Made by a program: the position numbers and the translations under genes. The notes beneath the pieces are model-generated. The model ran no database searches. It saw only the letters and a list, made by a program, of their open reading frames with translations, and had not been told where the DNA came from. This document shows, piece by piece, positions 27,004 through 35,861 of a stretch of 64,000 nt of DNA (position 1 is its first letter; the number at the start of each line of letters is the position of its first letter). The DNA comes from Lachnospiraceae bacterium (lineage in GTDB: Bacteria; Bacillota; Clostridia; Lachnospirales; Lachnospiraceae): contig JAILLY010000083.1 of NCBI GenBank assembly GCA_024692905.1, positions 21,275-85,274 on the forward strand. Reading direction: 5' to 3'.

Positions 27004-28734
27004 TTACTTGAATCCGTCAAGGATCTCCTGCATTTCGGCAAGGAAGTCTTCAGGCTTGCATGCATTATATGCTTCCATATAATCAGCCCATCCCTTATCG
27101 AAGTCCTTAGCCATAACTACCTTAGGTAACCACTCGTGCTTAACCTCACCCATCTTAGCCCAGGCTACACCACCGGGAGTCTCGGTCGTGAAGTTGTTGG
27201 AGTATGAGTACATCGGGAACCAAGGACCATTGGTCTCAACTACGGAACCGATCATCTGAGGATAAGTTGTTACTCCGTATGCATCGAAGCAGTTCTTAAG
27301 AGGTGCTGCCATATCGTTCATGAACTCTGAAGGCTGCTCCTCGGGCTTGTTGGCGTTCTTGCCGTCGCGGCTTGTTCCATGCCACTGAGGGAAGTATGAG
27401 TACTGGCACCTGTGAGCTGCCTGATAAGAGGTATCAGCCCAGTTCTGCCTCTGCTCATCGGTACGATAGAATAATCCTTCGTCATCTACGTTGTAGTCAA
27501 CGCCTTCAACACCCCAGAAACGGAGATCATGAAGCTCCTGATCCATAGCACAGTCTACAAGGAACTTGAAAGCTGCATCGGGATCTTCGCAATCGGTCGT
27601 GATAGCGATACCTGAAGCCTGGTTAACGGTATCATCATATGTATGCCACCTGTTCTCCATACCTTCCTTGGTCGTAAGGCCGAGAGGAACATAGTTGCAG
27701 CCCTTCTGGTCAAGACCTGACTGCTTGAAGGAATCATTTACGGTGTAAGCGAAATCCCACCACTGGTCAACCATACCAAGTACGCGGCCGGTTGAAAGCT
27801 TTGCAATGTACTCATCATAGGTCTGGGTGAATGACTCGGGATCTACGAAGCCCTTGTTGTACTCTTCATTAAGCTTCTTGAAGTAAGCGATCGTATCTTC
27901 AGAGGTATTGTAATCCTTGATGGTCATATCTGTCTTATCAACGATAACCGAACCGTCATTGGGATATCCTGCAAGGAACTGACCTGCATTCTCAAGACAG
28001 AAGTATCTCCAGTCTTCGCAGAGGATGGTGTAAGCCATGTTCTCTGTGCCGTCATCCATCGTAGGATTCTCAGCTATATAGCTCTCGAGAAGGTCGAAGT
28101 ACTGATCCATCGTCTCGATCTTCGGATATCCTGCCCACTCAAGGACACGAACCTGGATCCAGAATGCTTCGTCATTATGTGTGGTCTGCTTGGTCTCTCC
28201 AAGAGTGTTTCCGAAAGGATTGATCCAATAGATATGACCATCGGGCTGACGGAACTTATCCCACTCTTCGGGTGTGAACCACAGATCCCTGAACTCGGGA
28301 TACTGATCGATATAATCATCAAGGGGAATAAGTGCATCTGCATCAACAAGAAGGTTCATTTCATCGGAATCGATGAAGTCGGGATACTCACCGCCTGCGA
28401 TGAGAGTACCGGTAGCTTCTGAAGCGGTCTGACCGGTAAGCCATGTTTCCTTAACCTTTACGCCCCACTTGTCAGCGATCATCTGAGCGATCTCATTGTC
28501 GTCATTGATCTCGGAACCGGGCATCGTGATGAACATGGTGAATTCCTTAACATCACCCGAAGCGGCAGCGCCGTCATCACCGGCATCGCCTGCATCAGCT
28601 GCGGGTGCAGCTTCGGTTGCTCCTGCATCTGCTGCGGGTGCGCCTGTATCAGCTGCATTTCCGCCGCATCCTGCAAGCATGGAAGCTATCATAGCCGTGC
28701 CTAACAATAATGCAGTAATCTTCTTAAATCTCAT
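27004..28734 (-). CDS. Extracellular solute-binding lipoprotein of the LplBC-type ABC importer
   Basis: A 576-residue family 1 solute-binding protein. The mature start follows a signal peptide with lipobox LAGC, then an Ala/Asp/Gly-rich flexible tether to about residue 65. The body includes MIADKWGVKVKETWLTGQ, GGEYPDFIDSDE and a substrate-site rich in aromatics (YSYFPQWHG). The frame extends upstream to 28821, but GGGAGG lies six bases before the ATG at 28734, which begins the signal peptide. Large binding proteins of this type bring in plant-polysaccharide oligomers; the neighbouring GH43 and esterases suggest substituted xylo-oligosaccharides. Confidence 0.92.
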   Translation of the reverse strand: MRFKKITALLLGTAMIASMLAGCGGNAADTGAPAADAGATEAAPAADAGDAGDDGAAASGDVKEFTMFITMPGSEINDDNEIAQMIADKWGVKVKETWLTGQTASEATGTLIAGGEYPDFIDSDEMNLLVDADALIPLDDYIDQYPEFRDLWFTPEEWDKFRQPDGHIYWINPFGNTLGETKQTTHNDEAFWIQVRVLEWAGYPKIETMDQYFDLLESYIAENPTMDDGTENMAYTILCEDWRYFCLENAGQFLAGYPNDGSVIVDKTDMTIKDYNTSEDTIAYFKKLNEEYNKGFVDPESFTQTYDEYIAKLSTGRVLGMVDQWWDFAYTVNDSFKQSGLDQKGCNYVPLGLTTKEGMENRWHTYDDTVNQASGIAITTDCEDPDAAFKFLVDCAMDQELHDLRFWGVEGVDYNVDDEGLFYRTDEQRQNWADTSYQAAHRCQYSYFPQWHGTSRDGKNANKPEEQPSEFMNDMAAPLKNCFDAYGVTTYPQMIGSVVETNGPWFPMYSYSNNFTTETPGGVAWAKMGEVKHEWLPKVVMAKDFDKGWADYMEAYNACKPEDFLAEMQEILDGFK

Positions 28735-28896
28735 TTTTTTCCTCCCTATAAAATGAATATTGTTCCGGGGTTCCTTTCTCCCCGTGATATCATCATATAA
28801 AATCAGGCCTTTCACAAACAACCGATAAATTATATTTTAAAGGGGGGAAAATTATTGTTGTGTGTCCCGGGCTGTTTTTTTCCCCGTACGGGATGC

Positions 28897-28927
28897 TATA
28901 ATCATAAGGAAAAACGGATCGGGAGGT
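28897..28927 (+). promoter_or_regulatory. Extended -10 promoter and ribosome site of the carboxylesterase gene
   Basis: TATAAT at 28897-28902 is preceded by TGC, an extended -10. GGGAGG at 28921-28926 lies seven bases before the ATG at 28934. The expected transcription start (about 28909) lies downstream of the ATG at 28862, so the longer reading frame cannot be the translated one. Confidence 0.65.
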
Positions 28928-28933
28928 ATGATC

Positions 28934-30253
28934 ATGCTTAGGGAAACAAGGGTAAAGAACGGAAATCTTAAGGGTTTGCCGGGTAACGATCCGAGGGTGA
29001 CCGTATATAAGGGAATACCGTTTGCAGCCCCTCCTTTGGGGGATTTAAGATGGCATAAGCCGGAACCTGCGCCTGACTGGGAAGGCACTCTTAACGCCTA
29101 CACCTTCGGTCCGATATCCATGCAGGACCGTCCGGGCGTCGGAGATGATATATATTGCAGAGAATGGCATGTCGATAAGGATATCCCGATGGACGAGGAC
29201 TGTCTGTACCTTAATGTATGGACTCCCGCTATGAGCACAAAAGACCGCCTCCCCGTCCTTGTATGGTACTTCGGGGGCGCTTTCCAATGGGGTTATACCG
29301 CCGAGATGGAATTTAACGGCGAACGTCTTGCACGCCGCGGTATCATCGTTGTAAGCGTCAATTACAGGCTGCAGGCCTTCGGATTCCTTGCCCATCCGGG
29401 GCTTACCGCGGCGGATCCCGGTTCTCCCGCAAATTTCGGGCTTCTTGACCAGCAGGCGGGACTTAAATGGGTATATGAGAATATCGAGGCCTTTGGCGGC
29501 GATCCTAAAAATATAACTGTAGCGGGACAGTCAGCCGGCGGCGGCAGTGTTCTTAACCAGATCTGCGATCCCGAAAACTACGGCATGATAAAGGGTGCCG
29601 TGGTGTTAAGCGGGATGATCCGCTTCCCGGGCGATGATATACTGACTCCCGCAAGCCTTGAAAAGGCCTGTGAAAAGGGCGAAGACTTCCTTAGATATCT
29701 CGGGGCATCTTCAATAAATGAGGCAAGAAGTATCGATAAGGTCCGCATAAGAGATGCATACGGCGAATATGTCAAGGATAATCCGAGGTTCGCACCGGTA
29801 CTTGATAAGACCCACTACAGGTATGATCCTTATGAGTGTTTTATGAACAATAAACGGGCAGATATACCCGTGATCACGGGATATACACCGGATGAATTTG
29901 TGATAGGAGGGGTAAACCGGGTAAAGGAATCCGTACACAATGCCGTTAAAGGTGCACTTGCAGCCGGCGGGGATCCCGAAATTTATGTGTACGAGTTTGC
30001 GCCCACGATACCGGGGCCGGATGATCCGGGCGTATTCCACTCTTCGGATCTGTGGTTCTGGTTCGAAACACTAAATATGTGCTGGCGTCCGTTTGGCGGT
30101 GCGCATTTTGAGCTGGCACGCAGGATGTGTGACTGTTTTGCCGATTTCGTTAAATACCACACACCGAATCCGCCACAAAGGCCTAAGGACGATCCGCAGT
30201 ACTGGCACCCGGCCTGCGAAAACAGCCTTAATATAATGCAGTTTAAATGCTGA
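28934..30253 (+). CDS. Carboxylesterase type B family (PnbA-like)
   Basis: A 439-residue alpha/beta hydrolase. Diagnostic parts are YKGIPFAAPPLGDLRW, DEDCLYLNVWTP, the oxyanion-hole WYFGGAFQWG and the nucleophile elbow TVAGQSAGGGSV; the catalytic His is probably in VFHSSDLWFW. It has no signal peptide. It is divergent from the solute-binding gene and ends exactly where the convergent YesN-like regulator ends. A role in removing acyl or feruloyl groups from imported oligosaccharides is plausible from context but the family is broad. Confidence 0.85.
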   Translation: MLRETRVKNGNLKGLPGNDPRVTVYKGIPFAAPPLGDLRWHKPEPAPDWEGTLNAYTFGPISMQDRPGVGDDIYCREWHVDKDIPMDEDCLYLNVWTPAMSTKDRLPVLVWYFGGAFQWGYTAEMEFNGERLARRGIIVVSVNYRLQAFGFLAHPGLTAADPGSPANFGLLDQQAGLKWVYENIEAFGGDPKNITVAGQSAGGGSVLNQICDPENYGMIKGAVVLSGMIRFPGDDILTPASLEKACEKGEDFLRYLGASSINEARSIDKVRIRDAYGEYVKDNPRFAPVLDKTHYRYDPYECFMNNKRADIPVITGYTPDEFVIGGVNRVKESVHNAVKGALAAGGDPEIYVYEFAPTIPGPDDPGVFHSSDLWFWFETLNMCWRPFGGAHFELARRMCDCFADFVKYHTPNPPQRPKDDPQYWHPACENSLNIMQFKC

Positions 30254-31330
30254 TCACGCCGTTCCCCCGTTCTTACGGTACCTGGCCGGGGTACAGCCTT
30301 TTAACTCGATGAACTTCTGTATAAAGTAATCGGTATCCTTGTATCCGACCTCCTCGGCTATCAGGGATATCTTGTCATCCGTCTTTATGAGCAGCTGGGC
30401 AGCCTCGTTTATCCTTACCGAACACAGATAATCCTTAAAGGACTGGTCATATTTCTTCCGGAAGATCTGGCCAAGGTATGAGGGGTTTACATAATATTTC
30501 CTGCTCAGATCCTTAAGAGTCAGGTTCTCGGCATAATTCTGCCTGATCTCACGTTCTATCTCCTGAAGGACCCCGCGTGAAACATTCTTCCGAAGGCCCG
30601 CAAGATAATCCGCATAACTTAACGCAAACCGCTTAAGGTGAGTCCTTGTTCCCTTGGTCCTGCCAGCATCATAGACATTTTCATTTATGAAATTAAGGAT
30701 CTCCTCCTGATCAACGCTCTCATCCTGCTCGACCGCCAGATGGATGAGCCTTACCTGAAGATAATTTATGTTCATCGCAAGGATCTCTTCATTCATGCCG
30801 GCTGCATACATGGCATCATAGAGCGCATCAACGCTCGCGTTCATCCTGGTAACCTCATTAAGATCGATCGCGGATACCAAAGAATCAAGTTCATCCTTGA
30901 AAAGAACAACCTTGCCTGCCGGTTCATCTGTACCCTCATCATTTTTTGAGCCCATGCGTCCGGTCAGCGATACACGCTTTAATATCCCGGTAAGCTCTTC
31001 ACGGCTTACAGGCTTTAACATATATTCCATGCATGAATACCGTATTGCCTGCTGGGCATAATTAAAATCATTATAGCCGCTTAAGATAACGAAGTACGCA
31101 TCGGAAAGCTTCTCTTCCCTTATCTTTTTAAGCAGTTCAAGTCCCGTCATCACCGGCATGCTTATGTCGGCTATGATCAGATCCACCTTATCATTCTTAA
31201 GATATTCGTATGCTTCTCCGCCGTCATTGGCACATTTGACGATCTCATAACCGAGAGCCTCCCAGTCTATGAGTACCGACAGGCCCTGCATTATGAACGG
31301 TTCGTCATCTACGAGCATTACCTTGAGCAT
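30254..31330 (-). CDS. Response regulator with AraC-type DNA-binding domain (YesN-like)
   Basis: A 358-residue regulator. The receiver domain spans about residues 2-120 with the phospho-acceptor Asp in DLIIADISMPVMTG and Lys in MLKPVSREEL. The C-terminal two helix-turn-helix AraC domain (about 255-355) includes LSRKYYVNPSYLGQIFRKKYD and IAEEVGYKDTDYFIQKFIEL. It follows the sensor kinase by 25 bases and would activate the adjacent ABC importer and hydrolase genes. Its stop abuts the convergent carboxylesterase stop with no base between. Confidence 0.93.
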   Translation of the reverse strand: MLKVMLVDDEPFIMQGLSVLIDWEALGYEIVKCANDGGEAYEYLKNDKVDLIIADISMPVMTGLELLKKIREEKLSDAYFVILSGYNDFNYAQQAIRYSCMEYMLKPVSREELTGILKRVSLTGRMGSKNDEGTDEPAGKVVLFKDELDSLVSAIDLNEVTRMNASVDALYDAMYAAGMNEEILAMNINYLQVRLIHLAVEQDESVDQEEILNFINENVYDAGRTKGTRTHLKRFALSYADYLAGLRKNVSRGVLQEIEREIRQNYAENLTLKDLSRKYYVNPSYLGQIFRKKYDQSFKDYLCSVRINEAAQLLIKTDDKISLIAEEVGYKDTDYFIQKFIELKGCTPARYRKNGGTA

Positions 31331-31355
31331 TATATTTCCTCCGAGCTGATACTGA

Positions 31356-33146
31356 TTATACGAAACGCGTGGTCAATGTATCAACGGGGATACGTATCAG
31401 GATAGTGGTACCCACACCCTTCTCGCTCTCGACCACAACGCTTGCCCTGCCGTTTGTCTGCATCTTGAGACGCAGGCAGGCATTTATCATACCTATATGC
31501 TTATCTGTCTTGAGGCTGTCAATTGTACAGTTTTTAAGCTTATCGTTAAGGAGGGCGGTCTCTTCCTCTTCCATTCCGTCACCGGTATCCTCCACTTCCA
31601 TGAACAGGTTCTCGTCCTGCTCATATACCCTGACATAGATGTATGTTGTGCCGGCCTTGTGCTCAGCGCCGTGAACACAGGCATTCTCGACAAATGTTTC
31701 GAGAGTGAGCTTGGGCATATAATAATTCTCGCACCCGTTCCGCAGGCTTATCTGATAAGAAAGCTTGTCACCGAAGCGGTATTTCTGAAGGTCAAGATAC
31801 GCTTCAACAAACCTGAGTTCATCCTTGATCTTTACATTATCCTCGGACCAGTCAACGTTCTGCCTCTGAAGCAGCGCGAGACGTTCGATCATCCCTGCCG
31901 TTTCTTCCTCGCGTTTTATGATACTGTGCATCCTTATGCTCTCAAGGACATTGAAAAGAAAATGCGGATTGATCTGCGAATGGAGGGCAAGCAGCTCGGC
32001 CTGCTGGCGTGCAAGGTCCGTCTCCTGCTTCTTAAGTCTCTCCTCATACACCGTTTTTATGAGTTCCTTAAGCCTTAAGACCATCTGATTGTAATTACGC
32101 ATAAGCGAGCCGATCTCATCACGGCCCGCAGCGTTTTCAATGGGCTCTAAGCTGTCGGAACCTTCATTTACGTTGTCAAACGCCTCGCTAAGGGTCTTAA
32201 GACGGCGGACAAACGACTGGTTTATCATGTACATGAGTACTACCGGCAAAAGGATGTTTACCAAAACGAGCAGCACAAGCAGCATGATATTGCCGCGTGT
32301 AAAATGCATGAGCTTATCATCCGGATCTTTTATAAGGACACGTAAGTTCATACCATATATTTCAAAGTCATTCTCATATGCAAAGGTCTCATTTCCGTTC
32401 AGCCTGTAGAACGGCGTGATCGCATCCGAATAACCCTCATTTGAATACAGTATCCTGGTGCCCTCGCATACATAGACCGGCATCGAATACTTCATGTCGT
32501 TAAACCTTCTTACCATGCTGCCGTAATCTATGTCGACCTTAACGAGCTTCTCATACTTAAGATCCTTAAAATAGTTAAGCCTTCTTACAATGGACAGGCG
32601 CTTCCTGAACGTCTCCGTCCTGTGTTCATCTCCCACGAAATAACTTGTGAAGATTACATCATTTTCGGCCTTTTTTATCGCCTTATACCATTCCTCCTTC
32701 TCCTGAGGCGCAAGAGTCGCAAACGGACCTCCGCTTACTATAGTCGGATTGGCGGTGTACATTACGATGCCAAGATCGCTGTTTGATAAGTTCATCTCGG
32801 CGAACGGGTTGCTTAGTATCGCATATCTGGCAAGATAGAAATCTTCCGCTGTCTCGTATTCAATATCAAGATATTCGTTTAAGGACCTGTTTATGAACAG
32901 TCCCATTGTCGGCCTTACCGCTCCGTCCACCATATTGCGCATATCCGCTTCAACGGCGCTGGCAATGTTTCCCATCTCATAATTCATGCGCTCCCTGTCT
33001 TCCTTCCCCGCAATGTTCAGTATCACGGCGTCGGTAACGAACAAAGGGAGGAGCACACACACCACGAACAGGACCACAAGCTTGCGCGTTATGGTAAGAT
33101 CATCCATTATTCCCGTTATATGTCCCGATCTCTTTTTCATATTCAA
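31356..33146 (-). CDS. Membrane sensor histidine kinase, YesM-like
   Basis: A 596-residue kinase: transmembrane helix about 22-45, extracytoplasmic sensor about 46-295, second helix about 292-316, HAMP linker (RRLKTLSEAFDNVNEG), then the His_kinase family module with LHSQINPHFLFNVLESIRMHS holding the phospho-His, and an ATPase domain with the N box ETFVENACVHG and G box VEDTGDGMEEEE. Partners the YesN-like regulator downstream. Such pairs sense extracellular oligosaccharides, often through the cognate binding protein. Confidence 0.93.
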   Translation of the reverse strand: MNMKKRSGHITGIMDDLTITRKLVVLFVVCVLLPLFVTDAVILNIAGKEDRERMNYEMGNIASAVEADMRNMVDGAVRPTMGLFINRSLNEYLDIEYETAEDFYLARYAILSNPFAEMNLSNSDLGIVMYTANPTIVSGGPFATLAPQEKEEWYKAIKKAENDVIFTSYFVGDEHRTETFRKRLSIVRRLNYFKDLKYEKLVKVDIDYGSMVRRFNDMKYSMPVYVCEGTRILYSNEGYSDAITPFYRLNGNETFAYENDFEIYGMNLRVLIKDPDDKLMHFTRGNIMLLVLLVLVNILLPVVLMYMINQSFVRRLKTLSEAFDNVNEGSDSLEPIENAAGRDEIGSLMRNYNQMVLRLKELIKTVYEERLKKQETDLARQQAELLALHSQINPHFLFNVLESIRMHSIIKREEETAGMIERLALLQRQNVDWSEDNVKIKDELRFVEAYLDLQKYRFGDKLSYQISLRNGCENYYMPKLTLETFVENACVHGAEHKAGTTYIYVRVYEQDENLFMEVEDTGDGMEEEETALLNDKLKNCTIDSLKTDKHIGMINACLRLKMQTNGRASVVVESEKGVGTTILIRIPVDTLTTRFV

Positions 33147-33176
33147 ACTATACCACGGTCCATAATTTACTTCAAA

Positions 33177-33212
33177 CAGAAGAGCCGAACACTTATGTGT
33201 CCGGCTCTTCTG
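33177..33212 (-). terminator. Stem-loop downstream of the small conserved gene
   Basis: CAGAAGAGCCG (33177-33187) pairs with CGGCTCTTCTG (33202-33212), and an inner ACAC/GTGT extends the stem. On the minus strand it is followed by TTTG only, so it is a weak intrinsic terminator. It separates the gene ending at 33237 from the sensor kinase start at 33146. Confidence 0.6.
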
Positions 33213-33236
33213 TCAGAACGATATGAAATATCAGGC

Positions 33237-33536
33237 CTATTCATTCATATTATCATATACGTTCCTTACCGCTTCATCCTCGAACGGATTAACATCCATG
33301 ACTCTTGATGCATTCAGCTTGCCCATCTGCATTTGCATTCCCACAATGTCTACGAAATTCTTCGTCTCGCCGAGCTTAAGAGGATTCTCATTAACGGCAC
33401 CCTGCGCAAGGCCCGAGAAATCAGATCTCGAGGACGTTAGATCATTGCCGATCCCACTTATCCTGTTAAGACTCTTAGAGCTTACCGCATTCGTATTATA
33501 CACATACGGGCTTACTCCCACAGCACCAACTCTCAT
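33237..33536 (-). CDS. Small conserved-looking protein of unknown function
   Basis: A 99-residue protein starting MRVGAVGVSPYVYNTNAV and containing ENPLKLGETKNFVDIVGMQMQMGKLNASRVM. There is no signal peptide, transmembrane segment or recognised domain. The ATG at 33536 has GGGAG six bases upstream; the longer frame to 33560 has none. Because it is compact, has a good ribosome site and its own stem-loop, it is probably a real gene. I suspect it occurs in other motile Lachnospiraceae but cannot check here. Confidence 0.6.
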   Translation of the reverse strand: MRVGAVGVSPYVYNTNAVSSKSLNRISGIGNDLTSSRSDFSGLAQGAVNENPLKLGETKNFVDIVGMQMQMGKLNASRVMDVNPFEDEAVRNVYDNMNE

Positions 33537-33605
33537 AAGTATCTCCCACGATAGAGTCACATTTGCTATCCTATGTAACCATTCTACCTTAAGGGCCTCT
33601 TAAAG

Positions 33606-34364
33606 TCAATCATTTTTTTGCCGTTTTTCATTATTTTCATCATCCGTAACGGCCGAACGTTTAAGAAGGTCGGGACGACGCTCCGCTGTGCGTTTGAGTG
33701 ACTGTTCATGACGCCATTTTTCTATGTTCGCATGATGTCCCGAGAGGAGTATCTCCGGCACTCTCTTGCCGTGCCAGACCTCAGGCCGTGAGTACTGGGG
33801 ATATTCAAGCAGATCGTCCTTAAAAGTCTCAAACTCGGCGGATACATCGTTGTTAAGAACGCCGGGTATCAACCGTGATACGGCATCCACGATCGTCATT
33901 GCCGGAAGTTCACCTCCGGTGAGAACGAAATCCCCGATAGAAACATTGTCCGTGACTATCTCCTCAAGTACCCTCTCATCTATACCCTCATAGTGGCCGC
34001 AAAGAAGTATGAGTTCCTCCTCCTTTGCGAATTCCTCTGCCATCTTCTGGTTAAACACCCTGCCCTGGGGCGTTAAATATATAACCCTCGGGCTGACCGG
34101 TTCCTTACCGTCACGGCCCCTGCCTTCATTTATCCTCCTTACCACGTCCTCATGGCACAGATAAACAGGCTCGGCCTGCATGAGCATACCGGCACCGCCG
34201 CCGTAAATATAGTCATCCACCTTATTATGCTTGTTAAACGCATAATCCCGGATGTTTACGGCCTCAATATCAATGATCCCGTTCTCCATGGCCCGTCCGA
34301 TGATGCTCGTATCAAGTCCCTGCATCACCATTTCCGGGAAAAGAGTCATTATATGAAAGTTCAT
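33606..34364 (-). CDS. trmD: tRNA (guanine-N1-)-methyltransferase
   Basis: A 252-residue TrmD that methylates G37 of tRNAs reading CNN codons. Seen are MNFHIMTLFPEMV, the DDYIYGGGAGMLMQAEPV motif, LLCGHYEGIDERV and the knot segment SIGDFVLTGGELPAM with the SAM-binding Gly/Tyr residues, followed by RPEVWHGKRVPEILLSGHH. A charged tail of about 25 residues follows the core. It usually sits with rpsP and rimM; here it instead follows a short unknown gene by nine bases, so the ribosomal context has been lost. Confidence 0.95.
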   Translation of the reverse strand: MNFHIMTLFPEMVMQGLDTSIIGRAMENGIIDIEAVNIRDYAFNKHNKVDDYIYGGGAGMLMQAEPVYLCHEDVVRRINEGRGRDGKEPVSPRVIYLTPQGRVFNQKMAEEFAKEEELILLCGHYEGIDERVLEEIVTDNVSIGDFVLTGGELPAMTIVDAVSRLIPGVLNNDVSAEFETFKDDLLEYPQYSRPEVWHGKRVPEILLSGHHANIEKWRHEQSLKRTAERRPDLLKRSAVTDDENNEKRQKND

Positions 34365-34373
34365 AACACCTCG

Positions 34374-34688
34374 TCAGTCAAGTATATTCTCTATGCTCGT
34401 GCGCAGCGCAACGACTGCTTTTTTCAGCTTATCGCGGTTCTTTTCGGTACTCCGGCCCTTTTTTATATCCTTTGACAACTCGATGATGAGCTTTTGAACG
34501 AGCTTCGTGGTATCGCTTATCTGGATCTTCTCGGCCATCGTCACCGGGGATCTGTCACCCTTAACGCCCTGCCCGGCGCGTTCAACAAGCGCCCCTGCTT
34601 CACCAAGAAGAGCGGCAAGCTCCTCATCCTTTATCTCACCGGCACCGTTTAACTTTGATCTTTCGTACTGTTTCCTGAATATGATCAT
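34374..34688 (-). CDS. Unknown small helical protein
   Basis: A 104-residue, Lys/Glu-rich, probably all-helical protein (ISDTTKLVQKLIIELSKDI near the middle and a C-terminal ALRTSIENILD helix). No signal, membrane segment or known domain was recognised. It is 35 bases after the zinc-binding lipoprotein gene and nine bases before trmD, so it is likely translated in the same transcript. Function unknown. Confidence 0.55.
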   Translation of the reverse strand: MIIFRKQYERSKLNGAGEIKDEELAALLGEAGALVERAGQGVKGDRSPVTMAEKIQISDTTKLVQKLIIELSKDIKKGRSTEKNRDKLKKAVVALRTSIENILD

Positions 34689-34723
34689 ATCTTCACCTTG
34701 ATCCGTCCGTCAGGGACGGGCAT

Positions 34724-35692
34724 TTACTTAAGTGCTTCCTTAAGGACGTTAAGATCGTCCTCCATTACCGAAAGATATGTTACTCCGTTCTTAATATCCC
34801 GTGAAGTAACTGACTGCAGCGAATCAAGAGTCAGTATCTTTAAGTCCTTATCTGCCGTATTGTTCACAACCGACTCCGCAAGCCTGTGATCGGTCCCTTC
34901 AATGGTCATGACCGCATTAAGAGACAGTTCGTCCGCCTTGTCTGCAAGGAACGTGATAGTCTCAAAACTCGCCTCCGTTTCGGCCGAGCATCCCGCAAAT
35001 GCGGCATAATACGTAAGCCCGTAGTCGGCCGTCATATAAGCAAAAGGAAACCTGTCTGCAAAAAGAAGGGTCTTTACAGGGGCATTTACCGTCACATCCC
35101 TGTATTCAGCATCCAGAGCGTTCAGCTTTTCTATATATGCGGTCGCATTTGCACTGTATGTTTCCGCATTTGAAGGATCCGCTCCGGCAAGGGCTTTTGC
35201 TATGCTGTCTGTAAGGACTGCGGCATTCTTAAGGGACAGCCATACATGTTCATCGTATTCCTTCTCCCCTTCTTCCGCTTCTTCGCTGTGATCCTCCTGC
35301 ATTCCTTCCACGGTCTCCTCTTCCCTGACAGAATCACCGAGCACATCAAGCAGGTTAATGACAACCATGTCCTTATTGACCGCCTCTTTAAGAGCATCTT
35401 TGACCCATTCGTCTGATTCTCCCCCTACATATATAAAAATATCGCACGAAGAGATCTTCAGGATGTCAGAAGCGGTTGGCTGGTAACTGTGAAGATCCAC
35501 ACCGTTATCAAGAAGCAAAGTCACATCGGCACCCCCGGAAGCATCTCCCAGGATGTTCATTACCCAGTCATATTCAGGGAAAATGGTGGTTACGATACTT
35601 ATCCTGTCATCCCCTGCACCGGGAACGGAACCACACGCATTAAGACCGCCGGCCAAAAGGACGGCAATTACGATCAGAATATATTTTTTCAC
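34724..35692 (-). CDS. Zinc/manganese-type ABC solute-binding lipoprotein (ZnuA/AdcA family)
   Basis: A 322-residue cluster A-I metal-binding protein with lipobox LNAC (Cys20). Metal-site features are VDLHSYQPTASD (His), an acidic loop with His (EDHSEEAEEGEKEYDEHVW), the second ligand His in DEHVWLS, and a late Glu/Asp in MTIEGTDHR. The loop is Glu-rich rather than the usual His-rich zinc loop. No permease or ATPase gene follows, so it is separated from its transporter or acts alone. Confidence 0.85.
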   Translation of the reverse strand: MKKYILIVIAVLLAGGLNACGSVPGAGDDRISIVTTIFPEYDWVMNILGDASGGADVTLLLDNGVDLHSYQPTASDILKISSCDIFIYVGGESDEWVKDALKEAVNKDMVVINLLDVLGDSVREEETVEGMQEDHSEEAEEGEKEYDEHVWLSLKNAAVLTDSIAKALAGADPSNAETYSANATAYIEKLNALDAEYRDVTVNAPVKTLLFADRFPFAYMTADYGLTYYAAFAGCSAETEASFETITFLADKADELSLNAVMTIEGTDHRLAESVVNNTADKDLKILTLDSLQSVTSRDIKNGVTYLSVMEDDLNVLKEALK

Positions 35693-35714
35693 TATAAAGC
35701 CCCCTTAGGACCAA

Positions 35715-35797
35715 TGCCGGCGATGGGACTTGAACCCATACGTGGTTGCCCACAACAGATTTTGAGTCTGCCTCGTCTGCCATTCCGACACGCCGGC
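35715..35797 (-). tRNA. tRNA-Leu (anticodon CAA)
   Basis: The minus strand folds as an 83-base class II tRNA: acceptor GCCGGCG/CGCCGGC with discriminator A, anticodon loop CTCAAAA giving CAA, a long variable arm, and T-loop GGTTCAAGTCC. CCA is not encoded. Reads the UUG leucine codon. Confidence 0.95.
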
Positions 35798-35832
35798 CAA
35801 CCGGGATAACCCCGATCCCAAACAGCCATTTG

Positions 35833-35861
35833 ATGATAGCATAACAATAACGATTTATCAA
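35833..35861 (-). promoter_or_regulatory. Promoter of tRNA-Leu
   Basis: TTGATA (35856-35861), a 17-base spacer and TATCAT (35833-35838) with TGC before the -10 read on the minus strand, a near-consensus extended sigma-A promoter 36 bases before the mature tRNA end. The -35 overlaps the lysA stop codon. Confidence 0.75.

Noticed and set aside
28735..28821. N-terminal extension of the ABC solute-binding lipoprotein
   Set aside because: Would place 29 residues before a perfect lipoprotein signal peptide; GGGAGG sits six bases before the ATG at 28734.
28862..28933. Earlier start of the carboxylesterase
   Set aside because: The extended -10 TATAAT at 28897-28902 lies downstream of that start codon.
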